Part shown: positions 50,269 to 58,843 of the stretch, piece by piece
Numbering within the stretch: the stretch's first letter is position 1
Layout of the letters: each line of letters starts with the position of its first letter
Source of the DNA: G038396625 sp038396625
GTDB lineage: Bacteria > Bacillota > Clostridia > Peptostreptococcales > Thermotaleaceae
DNA length: 64,000 bases
Direction: 5' to 3'
NCBI GenBank assembly: GCA_038396625.1
Contig: CP121688.1
Coordinates: 3,224,001 to 3,288,000 of the forward strand
The notes under the pieces: model-generated
The model's database searches: none
The model's input: only the letters and a program-made list of their open reading frames with translations
What the model was told of the DNA's origin: nothing
Made by a program: the position numbers and the translations under genes

Positions 50269-51252
50269 TTACTTAAGGCTTTCAATCGCTTTTTCCGCCC
50301 AACTAGAATCTTTATATATAGCCCTACCTACACCAATAAGATCAGCTTTTCCTGTAGAAAGTAGGCTTTCTGCAGTATTAGCGTCAGTTATTCCACCAGT
50401 CAATATAACTGGAACCGACACAACTTCCTTGATCGCTTCCGTCAGCGGTGCAAAGTACCCCTGACCTGTACCACTGTATCCACAAAAACCTCCAGAAACA
50501 TCAAGAATATCTATCCCTGCTTTTTCAAATTCTAATGCTGCGATTTTGCTATCTTCAATTGTAATTCCACCCTCCATATAGTCAGAAGCACCTAATCTCA
50601 AAAGAATTGGAAAATCGTCGCCGACAGCATCGCGTACTGCTTTAATAATTTCTAAATGAATTTTAATTCTATCTAATAATTTTCCACCATATTTGTCCGT
50701 TCTCTTATTCGTAAGAGGAGAAAAAAATTGGTTTAGAAGATATCCGTGTGCAGAATGAATCTCTACCCCATCAAAGCCAGCTTCTTTTACACGCAGTGCA
50801 GCATCCCTAAAATTTTTAATTATTTCTTTAATTTCTTTTACACTAAGTTCCTTTGGTACCTCACCTTTGCGTGGGTTTGCTATAGCAGATGGCCCAACGG
50901 GTTCATATCCTGTAACATTTTTACTTGCTGCACTTCCTGCATGATTCATTTGCATTACTGCTTTCGAACCATTTTTTTGGATGATGTTTGCCAACTTTTT
51001 TAAGCCCTCCACAACATTATCATCTGCTATAGAAAGTTGTCTTTCACTCGCCTTTCCCTGTTTTGAAATAAAGCTATGTTCTATAATAATCAACGATATA
51101 TGTCCACCTTGTGATTTTTCATCATAGTAATCTAATATGTCTTTGCTGATCTTGCCATCCTGTTCAGATTTTGAAGTAGCCATAGGTGGCATAACTAATC
51201 TATTGTGCAAGGTTAATTTACACTTATCCAACGGCCTAAGTAAATATGACAT
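50269..51252 (-). CDS. NADH:flavin oxidoreductase, Old Yellow Enzyme family
   Basis: 327 aa TIM barrel. LHNRLVMPPMATSKSEQDGK, GSKAVMQMNHAGSAASKNVT (Gln/His for FMN), AGFDGVEIHSAHGYLLNQFF with HSAHGY catalytic His and C-terminal VILTGGITDANTAESLLSTG then ADLIGVGRAIYKD. Reduces activated alkenes or similar electrophiles using NAD(P)H. ATG at 51252, with GGGAGG 7 bases upstream. Divergent from an HxlR regulator gene, which probably controls it and the FMN reductase. Confidence 0.92.
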   Translation of the reverse strand: MSYLLRPLDKCKLTLHNRLVMPPMATSKSEQDGKISKDILDYYDEKSQGGHISLIIIEHSFISKQGKASERQLSIADDNVVEGLKKLANIIQKNGSKAVMQMNHAGSAASKNVTGYEPVGPSAIANPRKGEVPKELSVKEIKEIIKNFRDAALRVKEAGFDGVEIHSAHGYLLNQFFSPLTNKRTDKYGGKLLDRIKIHLEIIKAVRDAVGDDFPILLRLGASDYMEGGITIEDSKIAALEFEKAGIDILDVSGGFCGYSGTGQGYFAPLTEAIKEVVSVPVILTGGITDANTAESLLSTGKADLIGVGRAIYKDSSWAEKAIESLK

Positions 51253-51493
51253 TTTGGTATCCTCCCTTATCATTTAAACATAAACTCTAGATTTTCATAA
51301 TAATATTTTCCTCCTTTGTATCCTTATACTTTCTTATTGCTTTTTCTATTTAATATTGTATTCGTTTACCCACCTCCTAATTGATGTTTCTTATTATTCA
51401 TGCTATTATTATAAAAAATAAGTTTAAATATAGCAAGTACGCACTATTTTGTATTATAGTAACCAAAAGAATACTATAGAAAGGATGAGAGTT

Positions 51494-51844
51494 ATGAGCT
51501 CTAGGTATGATACTTTAGAATTTAAAAATAAAAATTATTCATGTACCTTTGAAATTACAATGGATTTAATCGGAGGTAAATGGAAGCCACTTATTATCTG
51601 GCGCCTAGGTACCAATGGAACACAGCGATTTAATGAGTTAAAGAAACTCATTCCTCAAATAACTCAAAAAATGCTAACGCAACAACTGAGGGAGCTAGAA
51701 GCAGATAATTTAGTTAGTCGAAAAGTTTTTCCTCAAGTTCCCCCGAAGGTTGAATATTCATTAACAGCTTTAGGAGAAACCTTAATGCCTATTCTTAGTA
51801 TGATGTGCAGTTGGGGAGATGATTATTATAAGCTATCTACTTGA
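51494..51844 (+). CDS. HxlR-family transcriptional regulator
   Basis: 116 aa. CTFEITMDLIGGKWKPLIIW then QRFNELKKLIPQITQKMLTQ and LREL..., VEYSLTALGETLMPI: the MarR-like wHTH of the HxlR family; the N-terminal Cys (residue ~16) is the position used for redox or aldehyde sensing in HypR/HxlR proteins. ATG at 51494 with AAGGATGAG upstream. Divergent from the OYE/FMN reductase genes, an arrangement typical of quinone/aldehyde-stress control. Confidence 0.92.
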   Translation: MSSRYDTLEFKNKNYSCTFEITMDLIGGKWKPLIIWRLGTNGTQRFNELKKLIPQITQKMLTQQLRELEADNLVSRKVFPQVPPKVEYSLTALGETLMPILSMMCSWGDDYYKLST

Positions 51845-51893
51845 TTAAGCTCTATATGCATTAGTATAATTATTACATATATCACCGGAAACT

Positions 51894-51933
51894 TAAAAAG
51901 CTGATTTCTGTTGAGTACAGAAATCAGCTTTTA
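51894..51933. terminator. Bidirectional terminator, hxlR / feo operon
   Basis: 15-bp stem (51896-51910 with 51918-51932), 7-base loop, A- and T-flanked, between convergent transcripts. Confidence 0.88.
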
Positions 51934-52004
51934 GCTACCTAACTCTTTTTGAAAAGTGCCTTTGACATAGAGTTCACTTTAAAATTCCTTCAGGTTTTTA
52001 AATA

Positions 52005-52175
52005 CTATTGATCTAATTTTACTACACTGCAGCTACAATTGCTTTTTTTATTACTAGATCCAGCATGTGGACAACCAATACATTTGACACCTTTTCGCTT
52101 TTCACTAATAACCTTTGCAGTAGATAAACCAATAATTGATAATATCACCACTCCAACAACTATATTTTCCATCAT
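52005..52175 (-). CDS. FeoB-associated Cys-rich membrane protein
   Basis: 56 aa. One N-terminal helix (NIVVGVVILSIIGLSTAKVI), basic turn SEKRKG, then KCIGCPHAGSSNKKSNCSCS with four Cys. This is the small FeoB-associated Cys-rich protein family, often last in feo operons; a role in handling iron is suspected. ATG at 52175 only 6 bases after the feoB stop, so the genes are coupled. It is too short for ordinary gene prediction. Confidence 0.9.
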   Translation of the reverse strand: MMENIVVGVVILSIIGLSTAKVISEKRKGVKCIGCPHAGSSNKKSNCSCSVVKLDQ

Positions 52176-52181
52176 TCTCTC

Positions 52182-54185
52182 CTATACACTCATTTTTAAC
52201 TTCTGTTGTGTTTTATGATTACCTTTTCTTACAAGGTGCACAATATATCCCACTATTGCTGCAACAGCAATAAATCCAGGGATGAAACCAGTACCTAAAA
52301 CACCTGTTGTCATTAACGTACCAATTTGGTAAGTTAAGAATGCTACGATATAACCCATTCCAAATTGAAATCCAATGCCGCCCCACAGCCATTTCTTATT
52401 TTCCATTTCTGAGTTCATTGCACCAATGGCCGCGAAACACGGAGGTGTAAACAAGTTAAACATAAGGTATGCCAATGCAGCCACTGAAGTTAATCCCATA
52501 ATACTCGCAACATCTGCACCACCTGATACTAACGCTAATTCTTCTGTATCGATGAAGTTCGTAATCGAGTAAACTACAGCCAAAGTACCAACAACATTCT
52601 CTTTTGCAATAAAACCAGTAATAGCCGCTGCCGCCAACTGCCATACGCCAAAGCCTAATGGAATCAATACAATAGCAAAGGGAGATGCAATACTAGCCAA
52701 GATACTTGTATTTTCTGCGCCTTCAGCAATAACTTGGAGTTTCCAATTAAATGTTTGCATAATTTGTACTGTTGCGTTGCAAAGAAGTATGATGGTACTA
52801 GCTTTAACAATAAATGCTTTTGCTCTAGAAAACATTGAAATTGTAGCTCTTTTGATACTTGGGAATCTATATTCTGGCAACTCCATGATGAAGAATGATC
52901 TTGCGTTTTTCTCACCAGTAATTCTTACTACGATTAATGCACCAAGAATAATAATAGCTATACCCATAAAGTACATTGCCGTACCAACCCATGCTGCATC
53001 ATCAAAGAACACACCAGCAAACAATGCAATAACTGGTAGCTTTGCACCACAAGGCATAAATGGAGTTAACATTGCAGTGGTTCTTCTCTGCCTTTCGTTC
53101 TTGATGGTTCTAGTTGCCATAACCCCAGGAATCGCACAACCAGTACCAATAACCATAGGGATAATTGATTTGCCTGATAAACCAACACGCTTGAAGAAAC
53201 GATCCATTACTACAGCAACACGTGCCATGTAACCACAATCTTCAAGTAACGCCAATAAGAAAAATAATACCATGATCAATGGTAAGAATCCAACTACGGC
53301 ACCAACACCACCAATGATACCATCCAATAGCAACGAGCTCAGAATTGGTGATACGCCTTCGCCAAGCATAGCTTCCATCCATGCATATATACCATCAATC
53401 CAGCCAACAAATGTATCAGCCAAAAACGGCCCTAAATGTTCTTGTGAAATCGAGAATACAGCCCACATAACCAAAGCAAAGATTGGAATTCCAAACCATT
53501 TATGAGCTAAAATTCTATCTGCCACATCTTGTTTTGTTTGATGATTACTGCTTACCTTACGGTCTTCTACCTTTGAAACAATCTCATTCACAAAGGCATA
53601 ACGTTTTTTATCAGAAGTTTCTACTTCTTTAGCATTCTTTAGATCAACATTCTTGCTATCATATGGAGCTGTTTGCCCCTTTCCTTTAACTTCTACAGCT
53701 TTAGAGATTAACGTTTCTAAACCATTTTCACTTGATTTCGTTGATATAGTTTTGATAACAGGACAACTTAACGCTTTGCTTAATGCAGCTACATTAATTG
53801 CCGTTTTCTTTTTTTCGTTTAAGTCACTTTTGTTAAGCGCTACAACTACTGGAATACCTAGTTCAAGCAACTGTGTTGTGAAAAATAAACTTCTGCTTAG
53901 GTTTGTTGCATCAACAATATTGATGATTACATCTGGATTCTCGTTTTTAACAAAATCACGAGTAATTGATTCCTCAGATGTAAATGGTGACATAGAATAC
54001 GCACCTGGAAGGTCAACTGCTATAATCTCTACCCCTGTCTTGTTTAAATGCTTTTTTATAGTTCCCTCTTTTTTCTCAATGGTAACCCCAGCCCAGTTAC
54101 CTACATGTTCAATCTTACCTGTTATGGCGTTGAATAATGTTGTTTTACCACTATTGGGATTACCTGTTAGTGCTATTTTCATCAT
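52182..54185 (-). CDS. feoB: Ferrous iron transport protein B
   Basis: 667 aa. GTPase domain: G1 GNPNSGKTTLFN, G3 VDLPGAYSM, G4 ALNKSDLN; then a linker with charged residues and a polytopic membrane part with Fe(II) Gate motifs GTGCAIPGVMATRTIK and FTPCFA-type LFTPPCFAAIGAMNSEM. High-affinity Fe(II) uptake at the cytoplasmic membrane. ATG at 54185 with AGGAGGG 7 bases upstream; a longer frame (MLTNKLYRRE extension) would place the start before the ribosome site. Second gene of feoA-feoB-Cys-rich operon. Confidence 0.96.
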   Translation of the reverse strand: MMKIALTGNPNSGKTTLFNAITGKIEHVGNWAGVTIEKKEGTIKKHLNKTGVEIIAVDLPGAYSMSPFTSEESITRDFVKNENPDVIINIVDATNLSRSLFFTTQLLELGIPVVVALNKSDLNEKKKTAINVAALSKALSCPVIKTISTKSSENGLETLISKAVEVKGKGQTAPYDSKNVDLKNAKEVETSDKKRYAFVNEIVSKVEDRKVSSNHQTKQDVADRILAHKWFGIPIFALVMWAVFSISQEHLGPFLADTFVGWIDGIYAWMEAMLGEGVSPILSSLLLDGIIGGVGAVVGFLPLIMVLFFLLALLEDCGYMARVAVVMDRFFKRVGLSGKSIIPMVIGTGCAIPGVMATRTIKNERQRRTTAMLTPFMPCGAKLPVIALFAGVFFDDAAWVGTAMYFMGIAIIILGALIVVRITGEKNARSFFIMELPEYRFPSIKRATISMFSRAKAFIVKASTIILLCNATVQIMQTFNWKLQVIAEGAENTSILASIASPFAIVLIPLGFGVWQLAAAAITGFIAKENVVGTLAVVYSITNFIDTEELALVSGGADVASIMGLTSVAALAYLMFNLFTPPCFAAIGAMNSEMENKKWLWGGIGFQFGMGYIVAFLTYQIGTLMTTGVLGTGFIPGFIAVAAIVGYIVHLVRKGNHKTQQKLKMSV

Positions 54186-54326
54186 TTCCCTCCTATAAAG
54201 CTTATTTGTCAGCATCCCTGACTTCTAATAAGTACAAATTAATAATTTATTTTATATAAAATCAAATTTCAAAGTTCACTCTATAGTTAATTGAAAAGCT
54301 TATATGTTTATAGTTTGCAATAAAAA

Positions 54327-54611
54327 TTATACAATAATCGCTTTTGCCAAGTCCAAATCTATACTGTATCTTGCATCTTTTACAGATATCACATAGTTTT
54401 CAGCCAGTACTGATATTACTGTAACCTTTTCACCTTCGTAACACCCTAACGTAAATAAAAAATTCTTCAGCTCCTCATCATCGGTCACAATCCCTTTTAT
54501 TGTATATTCCACATCCACTTTTGCTTCAGATAAGTTTTTCACCAAATCCCTACTTTCGTTTCCAAAATCATAAGTTCCATTCATTATTCCATTCACTAAG
54601 ATACCAGTCAT
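54327..54611 (-). CDS. feoA: FeoA-like protein
   Basis: 94 aa, longer than the usual ~75 because of an N-terminal ~17 residues (MTGILVNGIMNGTYDFG). SH3-like FeoA core: VDVEYTIKGIVTDDEELKNF, LGCYEGEKVTVISVLAENYV and ISVKDARYSIDLDLAKAI. It binds FeoB and modulates Fe(II) transport. ATG with GGGAGG 8 bases upstream; ~140 bases separate it from feoB. First gene of the operon behind a Fur-type promoter. Confidence 0.9.
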   Translation of the reverse strand: MTGILVNGIMNGTYDFGNESRDLVKNLSEAKVDVEYTIKGIVTDDEELKNFLFTLGCYEGEKVTVISVLAENYVISVKDARYSIDLDLAKAIIV

Positions 54612-54846
54612 ATATATACCTCCCTCATATATATCCCTTTTTAATATTTACAGCATTCTTCTTGTCATCGCTTCGTATGTATCAAAATGCTAAACATTCT
54701 TACTTTCAATGGTATTTCCACTCTTTTTTCATCCTGCCAAATGAATATGTTTATTAATTCCTCTCTCATTTAACACTTATGGTATATTGCCTAATCTATC
54801 TCCTTCTACTATTACAACTGTTATTTATTTTTTTCTTTTATAGGTG

Positions 54847-54890
54847 ATACCGATTATCATTATCATAATTTAAATCTAGTAATTTGTCAA
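54847..54890 (-). promoter_or_regulatory. feo promoter with Fur-box-like hexamers
   Basis: TTGACA (54885-54890 on - strand), 17-base spacer, TATGAT (54862-54867), overlapped by tandem GATAAT-type hexamers (GATAATGATAAT, 54853-54866), the building block of Fur boxes. A ~240-base leader runs to feoA. Indicates iron-dependent repression by a host Fur protein. Confidence 0.75.
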
Positions 54891-54974
54891 TCTACTTTTT
54901 CCCTCTATCCAAAATAATTTTTTATTATGTATTTCTATAAATTATTGTTGATGGTCAAATAGCCAATAAATTAC

Positions 54975-55003
54975 TAAAAACGCTGGAACATACCAGCGTT
55001 TTA
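54975..55003. terminator. Orphan terminator between feo promoter and right end of element
   Basis: 12-bp stem (54975-54986 with 54993-55003) with A/T flanks; no gene ends here. It would block read-through from the disrupted L,D-transpeptidase promoter into feoAB. Confidence 0.75.
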
Positions 55004-55257
55004 TCTCTTAGCATCATTTTATTTTTTTCATTAATATTTATTCAATACTATTCGTAGTATTTATCACAGGAATGCTTCCCGTATATTTTAAAGTTTTGTT
55101 ATTTTGATTCTATACATATTATGCCATTAATACTTTATTTCATATAAAATTTCAAAGGATTATCTATTCTTTTTTATGTTTGCAGGTAGTTATTTTTATT
55201 TCATTTTCGACTCTAACAATCTTTGCATTGAAATATACAGCTTACAGGCACATAGAA

Positions 55258-55283
55258 ATGTATTCCCAATGGTATTTCCCCCA
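55258..55283. other. attR: element arm plus 12-bp core
   Basis: Arm ATGTATTCCCAATG (55258-55271), then core GTATTTCCCCCA (55272-55283). Host sequence beyond the core is the N-terminal half of the split gene. Confidence 0.9.
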
Positions 55284-55661
55284 AGGTACGTTTAACCCCA
55301 TCCATCTTGTTCCAAACCCCTTTCCCCATTTAGCCTTACCAATTACTTTCCAATTACCTATAGGCGATGGAGTACTCGATTTTCCAATGGCCACTGAATA
55401 CATTCGAAGCACTTGATTGTTGTCTAAATTCAGCAGTTCTAGTGTTCTAGCATTTAAATCTATAAATATCCCAAGGTTATCATAGTCTGGATTTTCTTTC
55501 AGTTTATTTTCTTCCCAACTTATGTACTCATTTTCTTTATACACTTTAATAGGTATATCTAACTTTACTTTATTCCCTGTATATTTAAAAAATGTTCCGG
55601 CTCCTAACAAGATTGTTACACACAATGTACAAATCAACGTCCATAATACCCACTTTTTCAA
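55272..55661 (-). pseudogene. L,D-transpeptidase, N-terminal half (split by element)
   Basis: 130 codons from TTG at 55661 (AGGGGGAGGG 8 bases upstream; ATG at 55682 contains that site and lies at the predicted transcription start) to the Tyr codon at the core. One membrane anchor (VLWTLICTLCVTILLGAG), then IFIDLNARTLELLNLDN, YSVAIGKSSTPSPIGNWKVI and GKGFGTRWMGLNVPWGKY: the N-terminal half of a YkuD domain, lacking the catalytic Cys. In the present chromosome the frame continues ~10 foreign residues (HWEYISMCL) to a stop at 55242. The other half is at 35535-35909. Confidence 0.93.
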
Positions 55662-55687
55662 AAAAAATCCCTCCCCCTGCATAGTTC

Positions 55688-55693
55688 ATTATA
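55688..55693 (-). promoter_or_regulatory. -10 element of the split L,D-transpeptidase gene
   Basis: TATAAT on the - strand inside CATATAAT, 7 bases before the likely transcription start. CATATAAT also resembles mother-cell sigma-E (CATACAnT) -10 boxes; the -35 is not clear. This decides in favour of the TTG start. Confidence 0.4.
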
Positions 55694-55780
55694 TGCAAAG
55701 GTAAGGGATGTCTATTACTGATGGAGGAAATATGTACTAATCTTTAATTCATAAAAGCATTTCAATGATTTCACAATAAA

Positions 55781-56536
55781 TTACTTTATCACTACATCTT
55801 TAAATGCATCTTTAATCTTTTCTGCATTTAAATGCTTTTTACATTTATTACATATAAAAACATTCTCATTAGAATCTAATTTTTTATTAATGTATTCAAA
55901 TTCTTCTTGTGTGGCAAAATATGTTCCACATTTGGAACACTTTAAAAGTTCAAAAGTTCTATTCCAAATAATTCTTTTTCCATCTTTCTCTTCTATTTTT
56001 ATTGCTTCTGTAGGGCATACATGGGCACAGGCGCTACATCCGATACATTCTGATGAAGGTTCATCATAAGGAGTCGATATTTTCTTTGTGATACCCCTAT
56101 TTACAGTTGCTATCACACTCGATCCCATTTCTTCACAAGCTCTTACACAAAGACCACATAATATACAATTTTCCTTTTGGTCTACATGAAATCTTTTTGT
56201 ATTTAAAACACCATATTTTTCTTTGAGTTCATTTATATACTTATTCTGTGACACACTTGCTGATAAAAGCATGAGTATAGTCTTTCGAATATTTTTTATC
56301 GTATCTGAATTTGTTATCACTTCAATTTCTTTTGTAATAGGATATACACAGGAAGTAACAATTTTTTTACGATGATTTTCAACAACCTCTACAACACATA
56401 GCCTACAATTCCCTTGTCCTGGCAGGGCATCACTATGACACAATGTAGGAATATGTATATTATTTCTTCTTGCAACATCTAAAATATATTCTCCATATGC
56501 TGATTCACAAGCTTTTCCATCTATAATGATTTTCAT
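55781..56536 (-). CDS. NuoG/HydA-N-terminal-like Fe-S protein
   Basis: 251 aa. 2Fe-2S ferredoxin domain at residues ~1-75 (PTLCHSDALPGQGNCRLCVVEV), a His-Cys3-type segment, then two [4Fe-4S] motifs: NCILCGLCVRACEEM and ECIGCSACAHVCPTEAI, and a C-terminal two-CxxC module (CSKCGTYF, CNKCKKHL) probably binding Zn or Fe. This is the electron-wire part of NuoG, NAD-reducing hydrogenase (HoxU-like) or formate dehydrogenase, without a catalytic domain. ATG with GGGGGTGGG upstream; last in the - strand AOR operon, 12 bases after the NuoF-like gene. It likely carries electrons between the AOR unit and the diaphorase. Confidence 0.85.
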   Translation of the reverse strand: MKIIIDGKACESAYGEYILDVARRNNIHIPTLCHSDALPGQGNCRLCVVEVVENHRKKIVTSCVYPITKEIEVITNSDTIKNIRKTILMLLSASVSQNKYINELKEKYGVLNTKRFHVDQKENCILCGLCVRACEEMGSSVIATVNRGITKKISTPYDEPSSECIGCSACAHVCPTEAIKIEEKDGKRIIWNRTFELLKCSKCGTYFATQEEFEYINKKLDSNENVFICNKCKKHLNAEKIKDAFKDVVIK

Positions 56537-56548
56537 ACGCCCACCCCC

Positions 56549-58351
56549 TTATTGAACCTTTACTGCACTAAATTTACAGATATCTATACAGTTGCTGCAC
56601 CGAATGCATTTCGTTCGATCAATTACGTGGGCTTTTCTTCGTTCTCCAGAGATTGCATCAGCAGGACAGTTTTTTTTGCAAAGGCCACAACCTTTGCAGG
56701 CTTCTTCAACAATATAATAATTTGTCAAATCTTTACATACCCCTGCTGGACATTGTTTATCAATAATATGCGCCATATATTCATCTTTGAAATATTTGAT
56801 CGTTGTCAAGACTGGATTGGGAGCAGTTTTTCCAAGACCACATAAAGACGCTTGACTAACCGTATTGCATATATCTATCAACAAATCAATATCTCCTATT
56901 TGACCTTTTCCCATACATATATCGTTTAAAATTTCAAGCATTCTTTTTATTCCTTCTCTACATGGAATACATTTTCCACAGGATTCTTCAGATAAGAAGT
57001 TTAGGTAGTATCTAGCCACATCTACCATACATGTACGTTCATCCATAACAATCATACCGCCTGACCCCATCATAGAGCCTGAAGCTTCTAGAGAATCAAA
57101 ATCAACTTGTAGGTCTAAATGTTTTTCAGGAATACACCCTCCAGAAGGACCTCCACTTTGCACGGCTTTAAATTTTTTATCTCCTATAATACCTCCACCA
57201 ATATCATATATCAATTCTCTAAGGGTTACCCCCATCGGGATTTCAACAAGCCCTGTATTTTTCACCTTTCCCACAAGAGAAAATACCTTTGTTCCCTTAC
57301 TATTGTCAGTCCCTATTGAACCAAACCACTCTCCCCCTTTATCTATAATCTGAGGAATATTTGCCCATGTCTCTACATTATTTAGCACGGTTGGCTGCCC
57401 CCACAATCCTTTTTGGACTGAACGAATATATTTTGATTTTGGCTCCCCAACTTTTCCTTCTATAGACGCCATTAAGGCAGAAGATTCTCCACAAACAAAC
57501 GCTCCTCCACCTCTTACAATCTGCAGATCAAAATCAAATCCACTTTTCATTATATTTTCACCTAAATATTTTCTCTCTTTTGCCTTCTTTATTGCTTTTG
57601 ACATATTTTTGATTGCAAGAGAATATTCATCTCTAATATAGATAAAGCCTTTTTTAGCGCCAATCGCATATGCGCATATAATCATTCCTTCAATGACACT
57701 ATGGGGATCTCCTTCCATAATACTTCTATCCATAAATGCACCAGGATCTCCCTCATCCCCATTGCATACGATATATTTAGGAAAACTATTTATATGATAA
57801 CAGCTACTCCATTTCACACCTGTAGGAAAGCCGGCTCCTCCTCTTCCTCTTAATCCTGATTTTTTTACTTCATTAATAATTTTACGAGAATCCATATGAA
57901 ATAGCGCTTTTCTTAACCCTTTATATCCATCCTGTTCTATGTAATCATCTATATTCGCAGGATCAATCTCTCCAATATTTTTTAGCGCTATTTTCATCTG
58001 CCTTTTATAGAATTCTGTATCTTTATGGGATCTAATTCTTTTTCCTATTTTTACATCATAGTATAAAAGTCTCTCAACTATTTCATTTTTAAATAATGTC
58101 TTTTCTATAATTTCTTCTACATCTTCTGGTTTTACATGATAATAAGAAATATCATCCGGCGTAATCTTCACAACGGGACCTTTTTCACACAATCCATTAC
58201 ATCCTGTGCTTTTTATAATAGGCTCCACCCCTATATCTGCACCTCTTTTTTTTATGCTTTTCTTAAATGCATCATAAACAGCCATACTATGGTTTGCTAA
58301 GCAGCCAGTTCCACAGCACACAAGAATTATTCGTTTGCTTTCACTGCTCAT
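56549..58351 (-). CDS. NuoF-like NADH-binding flavoprotein (HydB/HndC type)
   Basis: 600 aa. N-terminal thioredoxin-like [2Fe-2S] domain (ILVCCGTGCLANHSMAVYDA, STGCNGLCEKGPVV), then the NADH/FMN module (GLRGRGGAGFPTGVKWS, CNGDEGDPGAFMDRSIMEGD), SLBB domain, [4Fe-4S] motif ESCGKCIPCREGIKRML and a C-terminal two-cluster ferredoxin (EEACKGCGLCKKNCPADAI, CIRCSNCIDICKFSAV). This domain order matches the HydB/HndC diaphorase subunits of bifurcating enzymes. It overlaps the NuoE-like gene by 4 bases (ATGA). Would exchange electrons between NAD(H) and Fe-S centres of the AOR complex. Confidence 0.93.
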   Translation of the reverse strand: MSSESKRIILVCCGTGCLANHSMAVYDAFKKSIKKRGADIGVEPIIKSTGCNGLCEKGPVVKITPDDISYYHVKPEDVEEIIEKTLFKNEIVERLLYYDVKIGKRIRSHKDTEFYKRQMKIALKNIGEIDPANIDDYIEQDGYKGLRKALFHMDSRKIINEVKKSGLRGRGGAGFPTGVKWSSCYHINSFPKYIVCNGDEGDPGAFMDRSIMEGDPHSVIEGMIICAYAIGAKKGFIYIRDEYSLAIKNMSKAIKKAKERKYLGENIMKSGFDFDLQIVRGGGAFVCGESSALMASIEGKVGEPKSKYIRSVQKGLWGQPTVLNNVETWANIPQIIDKGGEWFGSIGTDNSKGTKVFSLVGKVKNTGLVEIPMGVTLRELIYDIGGGIIGDKKFKAVQSGGPSGGCIPEKHLDLQVDFDSLEASGSMMGSGGMIVMDERTCMVDVARYYLNFLSEESCGKCIPCREGIKRMLEILNDICMGKGQIGDIDLLIDICNTVSQASLCGLGKTAPNPVLTTIKYFKDEYMAHIIDKQCPAGVCKDLTNYYIVEEACKGCGLCKKNCPADAISGERRKAHVIDRTKCIRCSNCIDICKFSAVKVQ

Positions 58352-58818
58352 TCTGTATCATCTCCATATTTACTTAAGATTTCTCTAACCTCCGATGGTG
58401 TGACTTTTCCATAATAATCATCATTGATCACCATCACAGGAGCAATGGCACAGGAACCTAAACAATTTACAGTCTCTAATGAAAACCTTCCATCTTCTGT
58501 GGTATCACCAGCTTTTATATTTAGAACTTTTTCAAGTTCATTTAAAATGATCATAGATGATCTAATATGACATGCAGTACCATCACATACCTTTATAATA
58601 TATTTTCCTTTTGGTTTTAAACTTAGGGCTTTATAGAAAGTAGCCATACTATACAGCTTACTTAAAGGCATATCCATATACTCCGATAAAATCTTCATCG
58701 ATTCCCTTGGAATATAATTATATAATCTTTGAATATCTTGAAGGATTGCAAGGGTAAATCTTTGCTGTTTTGGATATTTTTCTATAATTTCCTTGGCATT
58801 CTTCATTTCTGTCTTCAC
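58348..58818 (-). CDS. NuoE-like [2Fe-2S] subunit
   Basis: 156 aa. Thioredoxin-like [2Fe-2S] fold with four Cys: KVCDGTACHIRSS and NCLGSCAIAPVMVIND, after a helical N-terminal region (FTLAILQDIQRLYNYIPRES). Subunit of NuoEF-type diaphorases. GTG start at 58818 with AGAAGGTGAT upstream; an ATG four codons in has no site. Overlaps the NuoF-like gene. Confidence 0.92.
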   Translation of the reverse strand: MKTEMKNAKEIIEKYPKQQRFTLAILQDIQRLYNYIPRESMKILSEYMDMPLSKLYSMATFYKALSLKPKGKYIIKVCDGTACHIRSSMIILNELEKVLNIKAGDTTEDGRFSLETVNCLGSCAIAPVMVINDDYYGKVTPSEVREILSKYGDDTE

Positions 58819-58843
58819 AATTCATCACCTTCTAAGTATTGAT

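Larger units (their letters stand above)
54612..55257. other. Non-coding right end of the element
   Basis: About 650 AT-rich bases without a gene, holding the feo leader and promoter, the orphan terminator, then ~250 bases with nothing recognised up to the att arm. Confidence 0.6.
35910..55283. mobile_element. ~19.4-kb serine-recombinase integrative element inserted in an L,D-transpeptidase gene
   Basis: Bounded by identical 12-bp cores (35910-35921, 55272-55283), the outer host sequences being the two halves of one gene. Recombinase gene 26 bp inside the left core. Cargo, left to right: recombinase, 39-aa protein, DUF4177, pentapeptide-repeat protein, aph(3') remnant, tandem GNAT, TIR-like protein, two small ORFs, alanine racemase, AGCS symporter, RocB-like peptidase, response regulator and sensor kinase, FMN reductase, OYE-type oxidoreductase, HxlR regulator, feo operon. 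No relaxase, conjugation, replication or phage structural gene was seen, so mobility would depend on other elements or on natural uptake. Confidence 0.92.

Noticed and set aside
35910..55283. Prophage or conjugative element
   Set aside because: No capsid, tail, terminase, relaxase or type IV secretion gene among the cargo.
55242..55682. Intact 146-aa membrane protein
   Set aside because: Truncated L,D-transpeptidase ending in residues from the element; lacks the catalytic Cys.
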